From Parvularcula sp964342585 (GTDB lineage Bacteria > Pseudomonadota > Alphaproteobacteria > Caulobacterales > Parvularculaceae): DNA of 9,073 nucleotides. The stretch lies in assembly GCA_964342585.1 (NCBI GenBank), contig CAYFHK010000108.1, forward strand, positions 1 to 9,073. The letters are read 5' to 3'. Shown here piece by piece: positions 1-7,139 of the stretch (positions within the stretch are counted from its first letter, which is position 1; each line of letters starts with the position of its first letter). A model generated the notes under the pieces. The model did not search any database, was not told the DNA's origin, and saw only the letters and a list, made by a program, of their open reading frames with translations. Both the position numbers and the translations under genes were made by a program.

Positions 1-1630
1 CGCCGCCGCCACCGCCGGGTCCTCCGGGCGGGTTGCCTGACGGACTGTCGGGAGGCGAGTTAGGCGGCGGTCCGGGCTCTTCATCATCATCGCCAAAGCG
101 GACGTCTCTCAGCTTTTTGATCGCCTCGCCAAATCCGTGGGCGGTGCGTTCTTGGGCTTTGACGGTTTCTTCAAGCGCCGCTTTATTTCCGCCCTCGCGC
201 ACGTTCTTCATCGCGTCTTTATAGTTCTTCGTCTCAGCGACTTGTTTGCCGTCCTCATCCGAGATGTTCCCCTCGGCCGCATCCTTCAGCTTTTCCGCGC
301 GCTCTTTATAGTCCTTGGCCTTGTCATAGGCTTTCTTCGCATCCTCATAGGATTTGAAGCGACGGCCCATCTCCTGCTCGAATCTGCGCTTCGATTGGCG
401 CTCGACGCGATCCTTTGCCATGCGCTCAAGCATGCTCATCCCATCGTCGCCGTCGCCTTCCTCTGTATACGCAACGACCTGGGCGATCGGCGGGAAGCTG
501 TCGCGATTGTTGATGGGGGCAAGGCTGCCAAAGCGCGCTTCGGGCAGCGCGGTTGTCACCAGACCTGGCTCATCGGTGGTGATGGTCACTTCCTTCATTG
601 TGCCGTCGGGCTGGGGCAGCCGATAGATGAGGCCGCGCAGGGCGTGCACGAGAATGCCCGGATAGTCGTCGAAGGCGACGCCCGGGCCCGGATCGTAGAT
701 CGACCGGATTTCCATGCCATCATCGAAACGCAACCGATCAATGCGGCCGAGATCATCATACTGAATATCCATCGGCTCTGGGACGAGGACCTCAGCGGTC
801 GTCTCGCTATACCGGCTTGACGTCATCCGGATGTAATAGCCTTCGGGATGTTGAAACCACTGTCCCGGCGCCACTTCGGTCGAGCCATCCGGGGCGCCCG
901 CGCGCACAGCCAGCCGCTCCAGCTGGGCATATGTGGGGGAGCCGCGCTCATAAAGGCGTTTCATTTCACGATAGGCATTATACACCTCGCGCGCTTCTCG
1001 GGGCAGGGCGTTGAGCGCTTCTCGGCTCAAGCGGTCAGGGATGATGCCGCCAAGGCCGCCGCGCAGCTGGTTGATATCTTCCGGATCGAGAAGGATTTCG
1101 GCGGTACGACGCTTCTCGGCATCCAGCCGGCCATAGTCAGCGCCCGCCAAGATGGCCCAGATCAGGACCTGCGCCTCTCGTTGGGTGACGCCTGGTTTCG
1201 GGTAGCGCGCGAGGATTTTGCCGATGACCGGTGCCAGTCTCTGCTCGATGCGGCCGACCGAAAACCCGTCGCCACCGGGCAGCTCATAGGTACCGGCCTT
1301 GATACAAAAGCTTTCCATCACCAGGCGGTGATAGCCGGGGGAGAGCCGATAGGTGTCGTCATCGACCATGGGCTGATCGCGCATATCAGCGAACGACAGA
1401 TCATCCCCTTCGACGAAGAAGTCGAAGAGGTAAGCAGGCTCGTAAAAGTCCACCGCATACCGATCAATCGGAGGCGCTGCGCGGCGCGCGACTTCTGCGG
1501 CGCCCTCTCGGACGGCATCCTCGACGCTGCCGGGCAGGCGCGGCGCGGAAGGCAGGCTCGGAAATTGCGCGGCCGCGCCCACGGTACAGCCGACCCAGGC
1601 GCAGCCTGCGAGAAGTGTTTGGCGAATCAT
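1..1630 (-). CDS. Large exported protein of unknown function, C-terminus outside window
   Basis: I do not recognise this gene. The minus frame is open from ATG at 1630 to the window edge (543 codons, no stop), so it is partial at the 3' end. A purine-rich site (GGGGGA, about 1638-1643) precedes the ATG. Residues 1-21 read as a signal peptide (MIRQTLLAG..., hydrophobic core, AAA before Q22), so export is likely. A lipobox-like LAGC at 7-10 is probably too close to the N-terminus for a lipoprotein. Residues 94-161 look like a compact domain: ESFCIKAGTY (106-115), GGDG (119-122) and QREAQVLIWAIL (150-161). This vaguely resembles segments of uncharacterised secreted proteins, but I cannot name a family. 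Residues 398-510 are highly charged and helical (Lys/Glu/Asp/Arg-rich, probable coiled coil). After a DDDEE cluster at 514-518 comes a Pro/Gly-rich tail (519-543 and on). The coding assignment is firm because the frame has natural composition throughout; function is unknown. Confidence 0.87.
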   Translation of the reverse strand, partial: MIRQTLLAGCAWVGCTVGAAAQFPSLPSAPRLPGSVEDAVREGAAEVARRAAPPIDRYAVDFYEPAYLFDFFVEGDDLSFADMRDQPMVDDDTYRLSPGYHRLVMESFCIKAGTYELPGGDGFSVGRIEQRLAPVIGKILARYPKPGVTQREAQVLIWAILAGADYGRLDAEKRRTAEILLDPEDINQLRGGLGGIIPDRLSREALNALPREAREVYNAYREMKRLYERGSPTYAQLERLAVRAGAPDGSTEVAPGQWFQHPEGYYIRMTSSRYSETTAEVLVPEPMDIQYDDLGRIDRLRFDDGMEIRSIYDPGPGVAFDDYPGILVHALRGLIYRLPQPDGTMKEVTITTDEPGLVTTALPEARFGSLAPINNRDSFPPIAQVVAYTEEGDGDDGMSMLERMAKDRVERQSKRRFEQEMGRRFKSYEDAKKAYDKAKDYKERAEKLKDAAEGNISDEDGKQVAETKNYKDAMKNVREGGNKAALEETVKAQERTAHGFGEAIKKLRDVRFGDDDEEPGPPPNSPPDSPSGNPPGGPGGGGG

Positions 1631-1733
1631 CTTGATTTCCCCCGTCGTGACTCTGTCGGGTTCGTTCCCCGTCTTGAGCGGTGACCTTTGCGCGGCTAAC
1701 CCGCGGGATCAACGCCACCGTATGGGGGACAAC

Positions 1734-1766
1734 AAAAAAACCCGGGCGAAGCGGCCCGGGTTTTTT
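1734..1766 (-). terminator. Rho-independent terminator after prkA (bidirectional)
   Basis: CCCGGGC at 1741-1747 pairs with GCCCGGG at 1754-1760 around a six-base loop. The stem is extended by A1735-1740 against T1761-1766. Because it is flanked by an A-run on one side and a T-run on the other, it can terminate transcripts from either strand. It begins 24 bases beyond the prkA stop codon, so its main job is probably to end the prkA transcript and insulate the secreted-protein gene at 1-1630. Confidence 0.92.
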
Positions 1767-1790
1767 GAGAAATCGGTGAGGTGTGGCCGG

Positions 1791-3746
1791 TTAGCCCGCC
1801 TTGTTCACCCGCATATACCACTCGACGAGGCGCCGCACTTGGCGCGACGTGTACCCGCGATCCGTCATGCGCGCGACGAAGTCATTGTGCTTTTTCTCCG
1901 TCTCGGAGTCTTTCTTCGAGTCGAATGAGATGACTGGGAGAAGGTCTTCGACCTGCGTGAACATCCGCTTTTCGATCACGGAGCGGAGTTTCTCGTAGGA
2001 CGTCCAAGCCGGGTTCTTGCCCTCATTCGCTGCCCGCGCGCGAAGGGCGAATTTCACCACCTCATTGCGGAAATCTTTGGGGTTGGCGATCCCAGCTGGC
2101 TTCTCGATCTTCGACAGCTCTTGGTCGAGCGTGTTCCGATCGAGCAATTGGCCGGTGTCTGGATCTTTGAAGTCCTGATCCTCAATCCATGCATCGGCAT
2201 AGGCGATGTAGCGGTCGAACAGATTCTGTCCGTATTCGCCATAGCTCTCGAGATAGGCCTTCTGGATTTCTTTGCCGATAAAGTCGGCATAGCGCGGCGC
2301 CAGCTCGGCCTTGATGAATTCGAGATATTTCTTCTCGGTCTCATCTGGGAATTGCTCGCGCTTGATCGCGTTCTCCAGGATGTACATCAGGTGAACCGGA
2401 TCGGCGGAGACTTCTTCCGTGTCGAAATTGAAGGTTTCCGACAGGATCTTAAACGCAAAGCGGGTGGAGATCCCGTCCATGCCTTCATCAACGCCGGCGG
2501 CGTCTTTATACTCCTGGTGGCTCTTCGCCTTCGGATCGGTGTCCTTCAGCTTCTCGCCGTCATAGACACGCATCTTCGAATAAAGGTTCGAGTTTTCGTG
2601 CTCCCGCAGACGGGTCAGCACGGAGAAGCGCGCCAACATCGGCAAGGTTTCCGGCGCACACGGCGCTTCGCTCAGCTCAGAATGCGCCAAGAGCTTGCTA
2701 TAGATCTTGGTTTCTTCGGTCGGCCGCAGGCAATAGGGCACTTTGATCACGGAAATCCGGTCAAGAAAGGCTTCATTCGACCGGTTGTTCCGGAATTGCT
2801 GCCATTCGCTTTCGTTCGAGTGCGCCAGAATAATCCCTTGGAAAGGGATTGGGCCGAGCGCCTCGGTGCCGACATAGTTCCCTTCCTGCGTCGCGGTCAG
2901 CAGGGGGTGGAGCACTTTGATCGGTGCCTTGAACATCTCGACGAACTCAAGAAGCCCTTGGTTCGCCATGCACAGGCCGCCGGAATAGGAATAAGCGTCG
3001 GTGTCGTCCTGGCTGAAATGCTCGAGCTTGCGGATGTCCACTTTCCCCACGAGGGCGGAGATATCCTGGTTGTTCTCGTCGCCGGGTTCGGTCTTCGTGA
3101 TGGCGATCTGGCGCAGCTTCGATGGCCACAGCTTCACGACACTGAATTTGGAGATATCGCCGCCAAACTCATCAAGGCGTTTCACCGCCCACGGACTCAT
3201 AATGCCGCTCAATCTACGGCGCTCAATGCCATACTTCTCTTCGAGGAGGGCTTTGAGCTTCTCGGTCTGGAAGAGGCCAAGGGGGCTTTCGAAAATCGGG
3301 CTGATTTGGTCGCCGGCTTTCAGCACGTAGACGGGGTATTCCTCCATCAAATCCTTCAGCCGTTCGGCCAAGGAGGATTTCCCGCCACCGACAGGGCCCA
3401 AGAGATAGATCACCTGGCGCTTTTCTTCGAGGCCTTGGGCCGCATGGCGAAAATAGCCCACGATCCGCTCGATCGTGTCTTCCATGCCGTAAAAGCCCTC
3501 GAACGCTTTGTAGCGTTTGATGGTCCGGTTAAAGAAAATCCGAGAGAGGCGCGGGTCCTTCGACGTATCGATGAATTCCGGCTCGCCGATCGCTTTGACC
3601 ATGCGCTCTGCCGGAGACGCATACATCATCGGATCGTCGCGCGCCGCGAGGAGATAATCCCGTAACGACATCTCCTCATGTCGTGTGCGTTCATATCCTT
3701 CCGAAAAGGCATCGAAAATGTCGAGACTGTCGCTCATGGCTGCCAC
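1791..3746 (-). CDS. prkA: PrkA family serine protein kinase (AAA+ domain)
   Basis: Cytoplasmic AAA-type protein kinase of the PrkA/YeaG family. In other bacteria these act in stress, stationary-phase and nutrient responses, and sporulation in Bacillus. At 651 residues it is close to E. coli YeaG (644). The AAA_PrkA domain fills roughly the first 60%: Walker A LGPVGGGKSS at 116-125, a sensor-like ILAHSNESEW at 306-315, and FLDRISVIKVPY at 327-338 with a likely arginine finger R330. The remainder is the C-terminal PrkA domain, ending in TAA at 1791. Two starts are possible. GTG at 3746 has AGGA (3754-3757) at seven bases. ATG at 3737 (MSDSLDIFD) has GGGTGG at five bases and would drop three residues. 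The usual neighbours yeaH and spoVR are not next to it; a terminator follows directly. The long upstream gap gives it its own promoter region. Family assignment is very secure; its substrate here is unknown. Confidence 0.97.
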   Translation of the reverse strand: MAAMSDSLDIFDAFSEGYERTRHEEMSLRDYLLAARDDPMMYASPAERMVKAIGEPEFIDTSKDPRLSRIFFNRTIKRYKAFEGFYGMEDTIERIVGYFRHAAQGLEEKRQVIYLLGPVGGGKSSLAERLKDLMEEYPVYVLKAGDQISPIFESPLGLFQTEKLKALLEEKYGIERRRLSGIMSPWAVKRLDEFGGDISKFSVVKLWPSKLRQIAITKTEPGDENNQDISALVGKVDIRKLEHFSQDDTDAYSYSGGLCMANQGLLEFVEMFKAPIKVLHPLLTATQEGNYVGTEALGPIPFQGIILAHSNESEWQQFRNNRSNEAFLDRISVIKVPYCLRPTEETKIYSKLLAHSELSEAPCAPETLPMLARFSVLTRLREHENSNLYSKMRVYDGEKLKDTDPKAKSHQEYKDAAGVDEGMDGISTRFAFKILSETFNFDTEEVSADPVHLMYILENAIKREQFPDETEKKYLEFIKAELAPRYADFIGKEIQKAYLESYGEYGQNLFDRYIAYADAWIEDQDFKDPDTGQLLDRNTLDQELSKIEKPAGIANPKDFRNEVVKFALRARAANEGKNPAWTSYEKLRSVIEKRMFTQVEDLLPVISFDSKKDSETEKKHNDFVARMTDRGYTSRQVRRLVEWYMRVNKAG

Positions 3747-3753
3747 CCGTTTT

Positions 3754-3757
3754 TCCT
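3754..3757 (-). promoter_or_regulatory. Ribosome binding site supporting the GTG start of prkA
   Basis: AGGA on the minus strand lies seven bases before GTG at 3746, a good spacing. It is 16 bases from the alternative ATG at 3737, which would instead use GGGTGG (3743-3748). This favours GTG slightly but does not settle it. Confidence 0.5.
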
Positions 3758-4249
3758 GGCCCGCCTGCCGCCTGCGAGCCTTAACGCTAAATTAGCACGA
3801 ATCGCCTCGAACGCCGGTAAATCCCTGCGACAAAGACGTTTCGCGGAGTCTGGTGAACAAGGACGATATCGCGCAATCCCGCTCACCACCGACAACACGC
3901 TCGGTTACGCCTTCTGGTCATGTCAATCGATGATCTGACCGTTAGTCAACGATATCTGGAGCACGTTAAGAAGGTACGACCAGAAGCGGTCTTTTGCGAG
4001 TGCCGGGAAGTCACACCTTTGTCGCAACGCAGCAACACGACAACTTAACTATCTGATACACTTGCCCAATTAAAGATTTCCCGAGCCATCGAAAATTCCG
4101 TATCGCAACGGTATTGACACTTTCTGATGCGAGACTTCAGTCGAACATGACGCGTGGCGACGGAAGGTTAGCGCTCGAAGTGCGTGGCTGCTGATTGAGC
4201 GGTGAAAGCTTCTGCCCCGCATGACCAAACGTCGCGCGAGATAAGCGGC

Positions 4250-4257
4250 GGAAAGGA
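4250..4257 (+). promoter_or_regulatory. Ribosome binding site deciding the start of the DUF2270 gene
   Basis: GGAAAGGA ends eight bases before ATG at 4266 but overlaps the earlier in-frame ATG at 4257. Only the 4266 start has usable spacing. Confidence 0.65.
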
Positions 4258-4265
4258 TGGGCGAG

Positions 4266-4991
4266 ATGTCGAGCACCGCGCGCGAGCATACGCCGGATGA
4301 GAAGGGCGCCGAAGCGCCGCCGCAAGAGCTGGTCCGTGCCACGGAAGGCTTCACCAATGCCGAAATCGGCGCGGTGGCGCACCTCTATCGCGGTGAGGTC
4401 TACCGCTCGACGATCTGGCGCACTCGGCTCGATGCGACGACCAATTGGTCTGTTGTCTCCCTCGGGATTGCCCTGTCGATCAGCTACGCATCGCCGCAGG
4501 CCACCTCGCTGCCGCTCCTATTGGTCGCGGTGCTGATCTCGGTCTTTTTATATCTCGAGGCCCGGCGCTACCGGTATTTCAATGTGTGGCGCGCGCGGGC
4601 GCGGTGGATGGAAATAAATTTCTACTCCCCGCTCTTGCGGCAACGGCCCGGTGCTGACCCCGCATGGCGCGACACGCTCGCCAATGACTATGAGCGGCCA
4701 GAACACCACATCAGCTTCCGGCGCGCGCTCGGCCGCCGGTTGCGCCGGAACTATGTCTGGATCTTCACTGTGCAGGTGCTCGCTTATCTGGCGAAGGCCT
4801 CTGTGCACCCCACGCCCGCGGCCAATCGGTCAGAATTCTTAGAGCGGATGGCGGTGGGGGCGATCCCTGGCTCCACTGTCTTTGTGGTGTTGGTGGGGGG
4901 CTACCTCGGGATTTTGGGCTTCACCGCCTGGGTCTATTCCAGTGATCGGCGCCGGTTACGTGATCGGCCCAATCCGATTTCCATGGGATAG
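4266..4991 (+). CDS. DUF2270 family integral membrane protein
   Basis: Inner-membrane protein of unknown biochemical role, 241 residues from ATG at 4266 (244 if ATG at 4257 is used). It matches my memory of the DUF2270 family through its N-terminal block HLYRGEVYRSTIWRTRLDAT (39-58), which runs straight into the first membrane segment, and through LEARRYRYFNVWRAR after the second. Four hydrophobic segments are visible at about 61-75, 81-98, 163-179 and 200-223, with a polar, arginine-rich stretch of about 65 residues between the second and third. The N-terminus (about 1-30) is charged and probably disordered and cytoplasmic. It is transcribed away from prkA and ends only two bases from the stop of the convergent acyltransferase gene, with no room for a separate terminator. 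Family assignment is good; no function can be inferred from context. Confidence 0.9.
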   Translation: MSSTAREHTPDEKGAEAPPQELVRATEGFTNAEIGAVAHLYRGEVYRSTIWRTRLDATTNWSVVSLGIALSISYASPQATSLPLLLVAVLISVFLYLEARRYRYFNVWRARARWMEINFYSPLLRQRPGADPAWRDTLANDYERPEHHISFRRALGRRLRRNYVWIFTVQVLAYLAKASVHPTPAANRSEFLERMAVGAIPGSTVFVVLVGGYLGILGFTAWVYSSDRRRLRDRPNPISMG

Positions 4992-4993
4992 TC

Positions 4994-6079
4994 TTAGGGT
5001 TGAGAGGTCGTCGCTGTAGGGGGGGAGAGTTTCACCCGGTCGAGGGCTTTTGCCGTCCATTTCGTGAGGGGTCGCTCGATGAGGTGGTGCGCCACAACGC
5101 TCCCCGCCGAGACGATCACCAAGTAAACCACCCCGAACGAAACGGCCGCGATGGTGCTGTCGCCGATAAACGGCCGGCAGACCAGCAGCATCATCGAAAG
5201 GGCGAGCAAGTGCCCGAGATAGAGGATGTAAGAGGCGTCCCCCAGCTGGATGACCCAGCGCGGCATGGCCCGCTGCCACCCCAAGGCGCCGTAAAGTATC
5301 ATCGCGGCGGGCAGGCCGATGGCGAATTCGCGGTGGCCCAGATATCCCCAGCCCTTGGGGGCGCCGGTGAAGGCGAGGCAGAAAAGAACAAGACCTAAGA
5401 CACCGATCGGCAGGGCAAATCGTGGCCGCCCCCGCTCGGCCAACAGTGCGATCACCGCGCCATAAAGAAACTCGATATTGCCTGAATACATGGTCAGCGA
5501 GAGCCAGGGGGAGGCCGGCGGTGCGGCGATGAGCACCAGCTGCGCGGCCAGCGCCCAGAGGGCGAGCGCGATCAGGAATCCGCGCAAGCCCAGCGTAAAA
5601 TAGGTCGCCGCGAAGAGGGCATAGAAAGTGACCTCCAGCGTCAGCGTCCACGCCACCGGGATCACCTCACGGGCGTAAGGGAAGAGCGTCGCGGAATTGA
5701 GAATGGTCCTGGGGTCAATGGGAATGCTGGTGTCTTGGCCCACTGCCGCCATGGCAATCCCCAGCGCGACATAGATGGCCAGGATGACCCAATAGATGGG
5801 GTAGATGCGCACAAAGCGGGCCTTGATGAACCGGCCAACTCCCGCATCCGGCCGCCGGCGCGTCGTGTAGAGAATAATGAAGCCCGAAATCACGAAGAAC
5901 AGATCGACCCCTGCCTCGCCATGGGCAAAGGGCGCGAAGGCGCCTGCCGCCATCCCTTCGACCAACAAAGCGCCGTGGAGGTGAAACCCCACCACCAATA
6001 GCGCCGCCGCCGCGCGCAACGCCTGGATCGCGTCAATCCGCGCGGGCGCAGGGGCAGGGGGGAGGGTTTCAATGCTCAT
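4994..6079 (-). CDS. Acyltransferase 3 family membrane protein (ExoZ-like)
   Basis: Multi-pass inner-membrane acyltransferase (Acyl_transf_3), 361 residues, a typical length. This family moves acyl groups, often acetyl or succinyl, onto exported polysaccharides, lipids or peptidoglycan. Visible hallmarks are: LRAAAALLVVGFHLHGA (21-37) with the conserved Arg22 and His33; GEAGVDLFFVISGF (54-67); RFVRIYPIYW (88-97); AWTLTLEVTFY (143-153); LGDASYILYLGH (279-290); and IERPLTKW near the end. About ten hydrophobic segments follow one another. The G-x-A-G-V-D-x-F-F-V-I-S-G-F signature and short length are closest to the exopolysaccharide modification protein ExoZ. There is no polysaccharide gene cluster in view, so the substrate is open. 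The start ATG at 6079 is preceded directly by a G-run and lacks a well-spaced ribosome binding site. Confidence 0.94.
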   Translation of the reverse strand: MSIETLPPAPAPARIDAIQALRAAAALLVVGFHLHGALLVEGMAAGAFAPFAHGEAGVDLFFVISGFIILYTTRRRPDAGVGRFIKARFVRIYPIYWVILAIYVALGIAMAAVGQDTSIPIDPRTILNSATLFPYAREVIPVAWTLTLEVTFYALFAATYFTLGLRGFLIALALWALAAQLVLIAAPPASPWLSLTMYSGNIEFLYGAVIALLAERGRPRFALPIGVLGLVLFCLAFTGAPKGWGYLGHREFAIGLPAAMILYGALGWQRAMPRWVIQLGDASYILYLGHLLALSMMLLVCRPFIGDSTIAAVSFGVVYLVIVSAGSVVAHHLIERPLTKWTAKALDRVKLSPPTATTSQP

Positions 6080-6156
6080 CCCCCGTGTCGGAGCAAGTTT
6101 TGCGCCGGGGGGCTAGAGGACATGGCGTTGGTCGGTAAGGCACGATGACGCCGCAC

Positions 6157-6197
6157 GTCACCCCGGCGCTGAAGGCTGCCGGGGTCCACACCGTGAC
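6157..6197. repeat. 41-base palindromic (REP-like) element, copy 1
   Basis: Arms ACCCCGGC (6160-6167) and GCCGGGGT (6178-6185) surround a ten-base loop, and GTCAC/GTGAC mark the outer ends. A second copy at 7138-7178 has the same length and matches at 35 of 41 positions. It lies three bases past the stop codon of the cysteine-repeat gene, where it could also protect or terminate the transcript, although no T-run follows. Confidence 0.8.
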
Positions 6198-6200
6198 GGC

Positions 6201-6881
6201 CTAGTCGCCGAAATGCGCCTTCAGGAGTTGATAGCTGCGCTCGCACTGCGCGAGATACGCTTCTTGTTGTTGCCGCGGGACATTCTCATTCGTCACATGC
6301 GTATTGCGACAGGCGGCGATACAGCCATCCAGCGGCCGACGGTCGCCACGTTGAAGCTTTCCGCTGGCCTTCTTGGCTTCGCAATAGGCGGCATAGCCGT
6401 CCATATTCGCCACGCGCGTAGCGAAGGTGAGCCCGGCATTGGGATCCACAATAGGGGCCGGCTGGCTCTCGCGACAGGTGGCCAGCAATCCGGCGTCCGC
6501 AGGTGTCTCGTAGGCGGCGCGGCAGGCGGCGATACAGGCTGCGCGATTGTTGCCGCGGCAGCTTTTGATGAGGGCGCGGGCCGTTTGCTTCGCCTTTGCC
6601 AGGCTGGCAGCCGCCGCTTCTTGCGCTTCCGCTGCGATGCGCACGGGAGCGGACAAGGCCCGGCATTCGGCGATCAATGCGGCGTCCCCGTTGGGCGGCG
6701 TCTCGGAGAATGACCGATAGGCGCGATTGCAGACTTCGGCGCACTCGGTGGCCTGCGCTTGGCTGCAAACCATCCCGTTCTGCGTCGTCTCTGTGTAGCT
6801 CTCGAGATCGATCTGCGCCCGGGCGACACAGAGCGATAGCGCCGCGGTCATCGCGGCGACAAAAATGGTGGCCAGTTTCAT
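6201..6881 (-). CDS. Exported protein with three four-cysteine repeats, function unknown
   Basis: I do not recognise a family. The product has 226 residues. Residues 1-22 form a clear signal peptide (MKLATIF..., cleavage after ARA before Q23), so the mature protein is periplasmic or secreted. The mature chain has 12 cysteines in three units: Cys39/47/51/73, Cys108/116/120/136 and Cys167/187/191/213. Each follows C-x(7 or 19)-C-x3-C-x(15-21)-C, and the cores align (CAEVCNRAY, CIAACRAAY, CIAACRNTH). Paired spacing on predicted helices suggests two disulphides per unit, a stack of helical hairpins. An Ala-rich linker (79-104) separates units 1 and 2. ATG at 6881 is chosen over an upstream in-frame start at 6923 because the signal peptide begins there and GAGGGG lies seven bases before it. 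It ends with TAG at 6201, beside a palindromic repeat. Confidence 0.88.
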   Translation of the reverse strand: MKLATIFVAAMTAALSLCVARAQIDLESYTETTQNGMVCSQAQATECAEVCNRAYRSFSETPPNGDAALIAECRALSAPVRIAAEAQEAAAASLAKAKQTARALIKSCRGNNRAACIAACRAAYETPADAGLLATCRESQPAPIVDPNAGLTFATRVANMDGYAAYCEAKKASGKLQRGDRRPLDGCIAACRNTHVTNENVPRQQQEAYLAQCERSYQLLKAHFGD

Positions 6882-6888
6882 TCGTGTT

Positions 6889-6894
6889 CCCCTC
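6889..6894 (-). promoter_or_regulatory. Ribosome binding site of the cysteine-repeat gene
   Basis: GAGGGG on the minus strand sits seven bases before ATG at 6881. This fixes the start at the signal peptide and excludes the in-frame start at 6923, which would add 14 charged residues. Confidence 0.8.
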
Positions 6895-7020
6895 GGTTCC
6901 GTGCGAGACCTACGGGACGTCACGCATCAGAGGCAATGTCAGGTGCTGAGGAAATAAAGTGCGCCCGACATTGGCGAAGGCCCGTGCAGGCAAAAAGGGC
7001 GCCGCTACTTAACCTACTTT

Positions 7021-7053
7021 CCGTCTCCCCGCGGTCAAGCCGCGGGGAGACGG
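7021..7053. repeat. Perfect 14-base-pair inverted repeat
   Basis: Positions 7021-7034 are the exact reverse complement of 7040-7053, with a five-base loop (TCAAG). No T-run follows on either strand, so a standard terminator is unlikely. It begins the run of palindromes that continues to 7352. Confidence 0.9.
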
Positions 7054-7072
7054 TGGTCGATCCCATTGCGGT

Positions 7073-7090
7073 CACCGGCCTTCGCCGGTG
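7073..7090. repeat. Short palindrome with CTTC loop
   Basis: CACCGGC (7073-7079) and GCCGGTG (7084-7090) form a seven-base-pair stem around a four-base loop. It is the second unit in the palindrome run. Confidence 0.75.
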
Positions 7091-7123
7091 CAGGCAAGCC
7101 GCGGGTGGGCGCCCGTGTGCTGA

Positions 7124-7139
7124 ACGGCGCTCACGCCGT
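7124..7139. repeat. Short palindrome abutting the second 41-base element
   Basis: ACGGCG (7124-7129) and CGCCGT (7134-7139) pair around CTCA. Its right arm overlaps the first two bases of the 41-base element, so the two may belong to one composite unit. Confidence 0.65.

Larger units (their letters stand above)
3747..4265. other. Divergent intergenic region between prkA and the DUF2270 gene
   Basis: 519 bases with no convincing gene, visibly more AT-rich around 3790-4130 than the flanking genes. It must hold the promoters of prkA (leftward) and of the membrane protein gene (rightward). A perfect TTGACA hexamer sits at 4114-4119 in the rightward direction, but no good -10 box lies at the expected distance. 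A tiny hairpin (GACC, six-base loop, GGTC, then TTTT) lies around 3975-3995. A 42-codon plus-strand frame (3920-4048) has no ribosome binding site and is probably chance. I see no clear operator. Confidence 0.6.

Noticed and set aside
137..1684. Plus-strand open frames of 227 and 278 codons
   Set aside because: They are antisense to the continuous exported-protein frame, lack ribosome binding sites and have unnatural composition; the minus frame has a signal peptide and a good start.
2121..3665. Plus-strand open frame of 514 codons
   Set aside because: It lies entirely opposite prkA, whose identity is certain. It is the usual antisense open frame in GC-rich DNA.
3920..4048. 42-codon plus-strand frame in the divergent spacer
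   Set aside because: No ribosome binding site precedes its ATG and the peptide shows no motif or signal; too weak to call a gene.
4114..4140. Sigma-70 promoter starting at the perfect TTGACA
   Set aside because: The bases 15-18 positions downstream (around TTCAGTCG) do not resemble a -10 box, so only half a promoter is present.
7021..7053. Rho-independent terminator at the 14-base-pair inverted repeat
   Set aside because: There is no T-run after the stem on either strand and no gene ends next to it.
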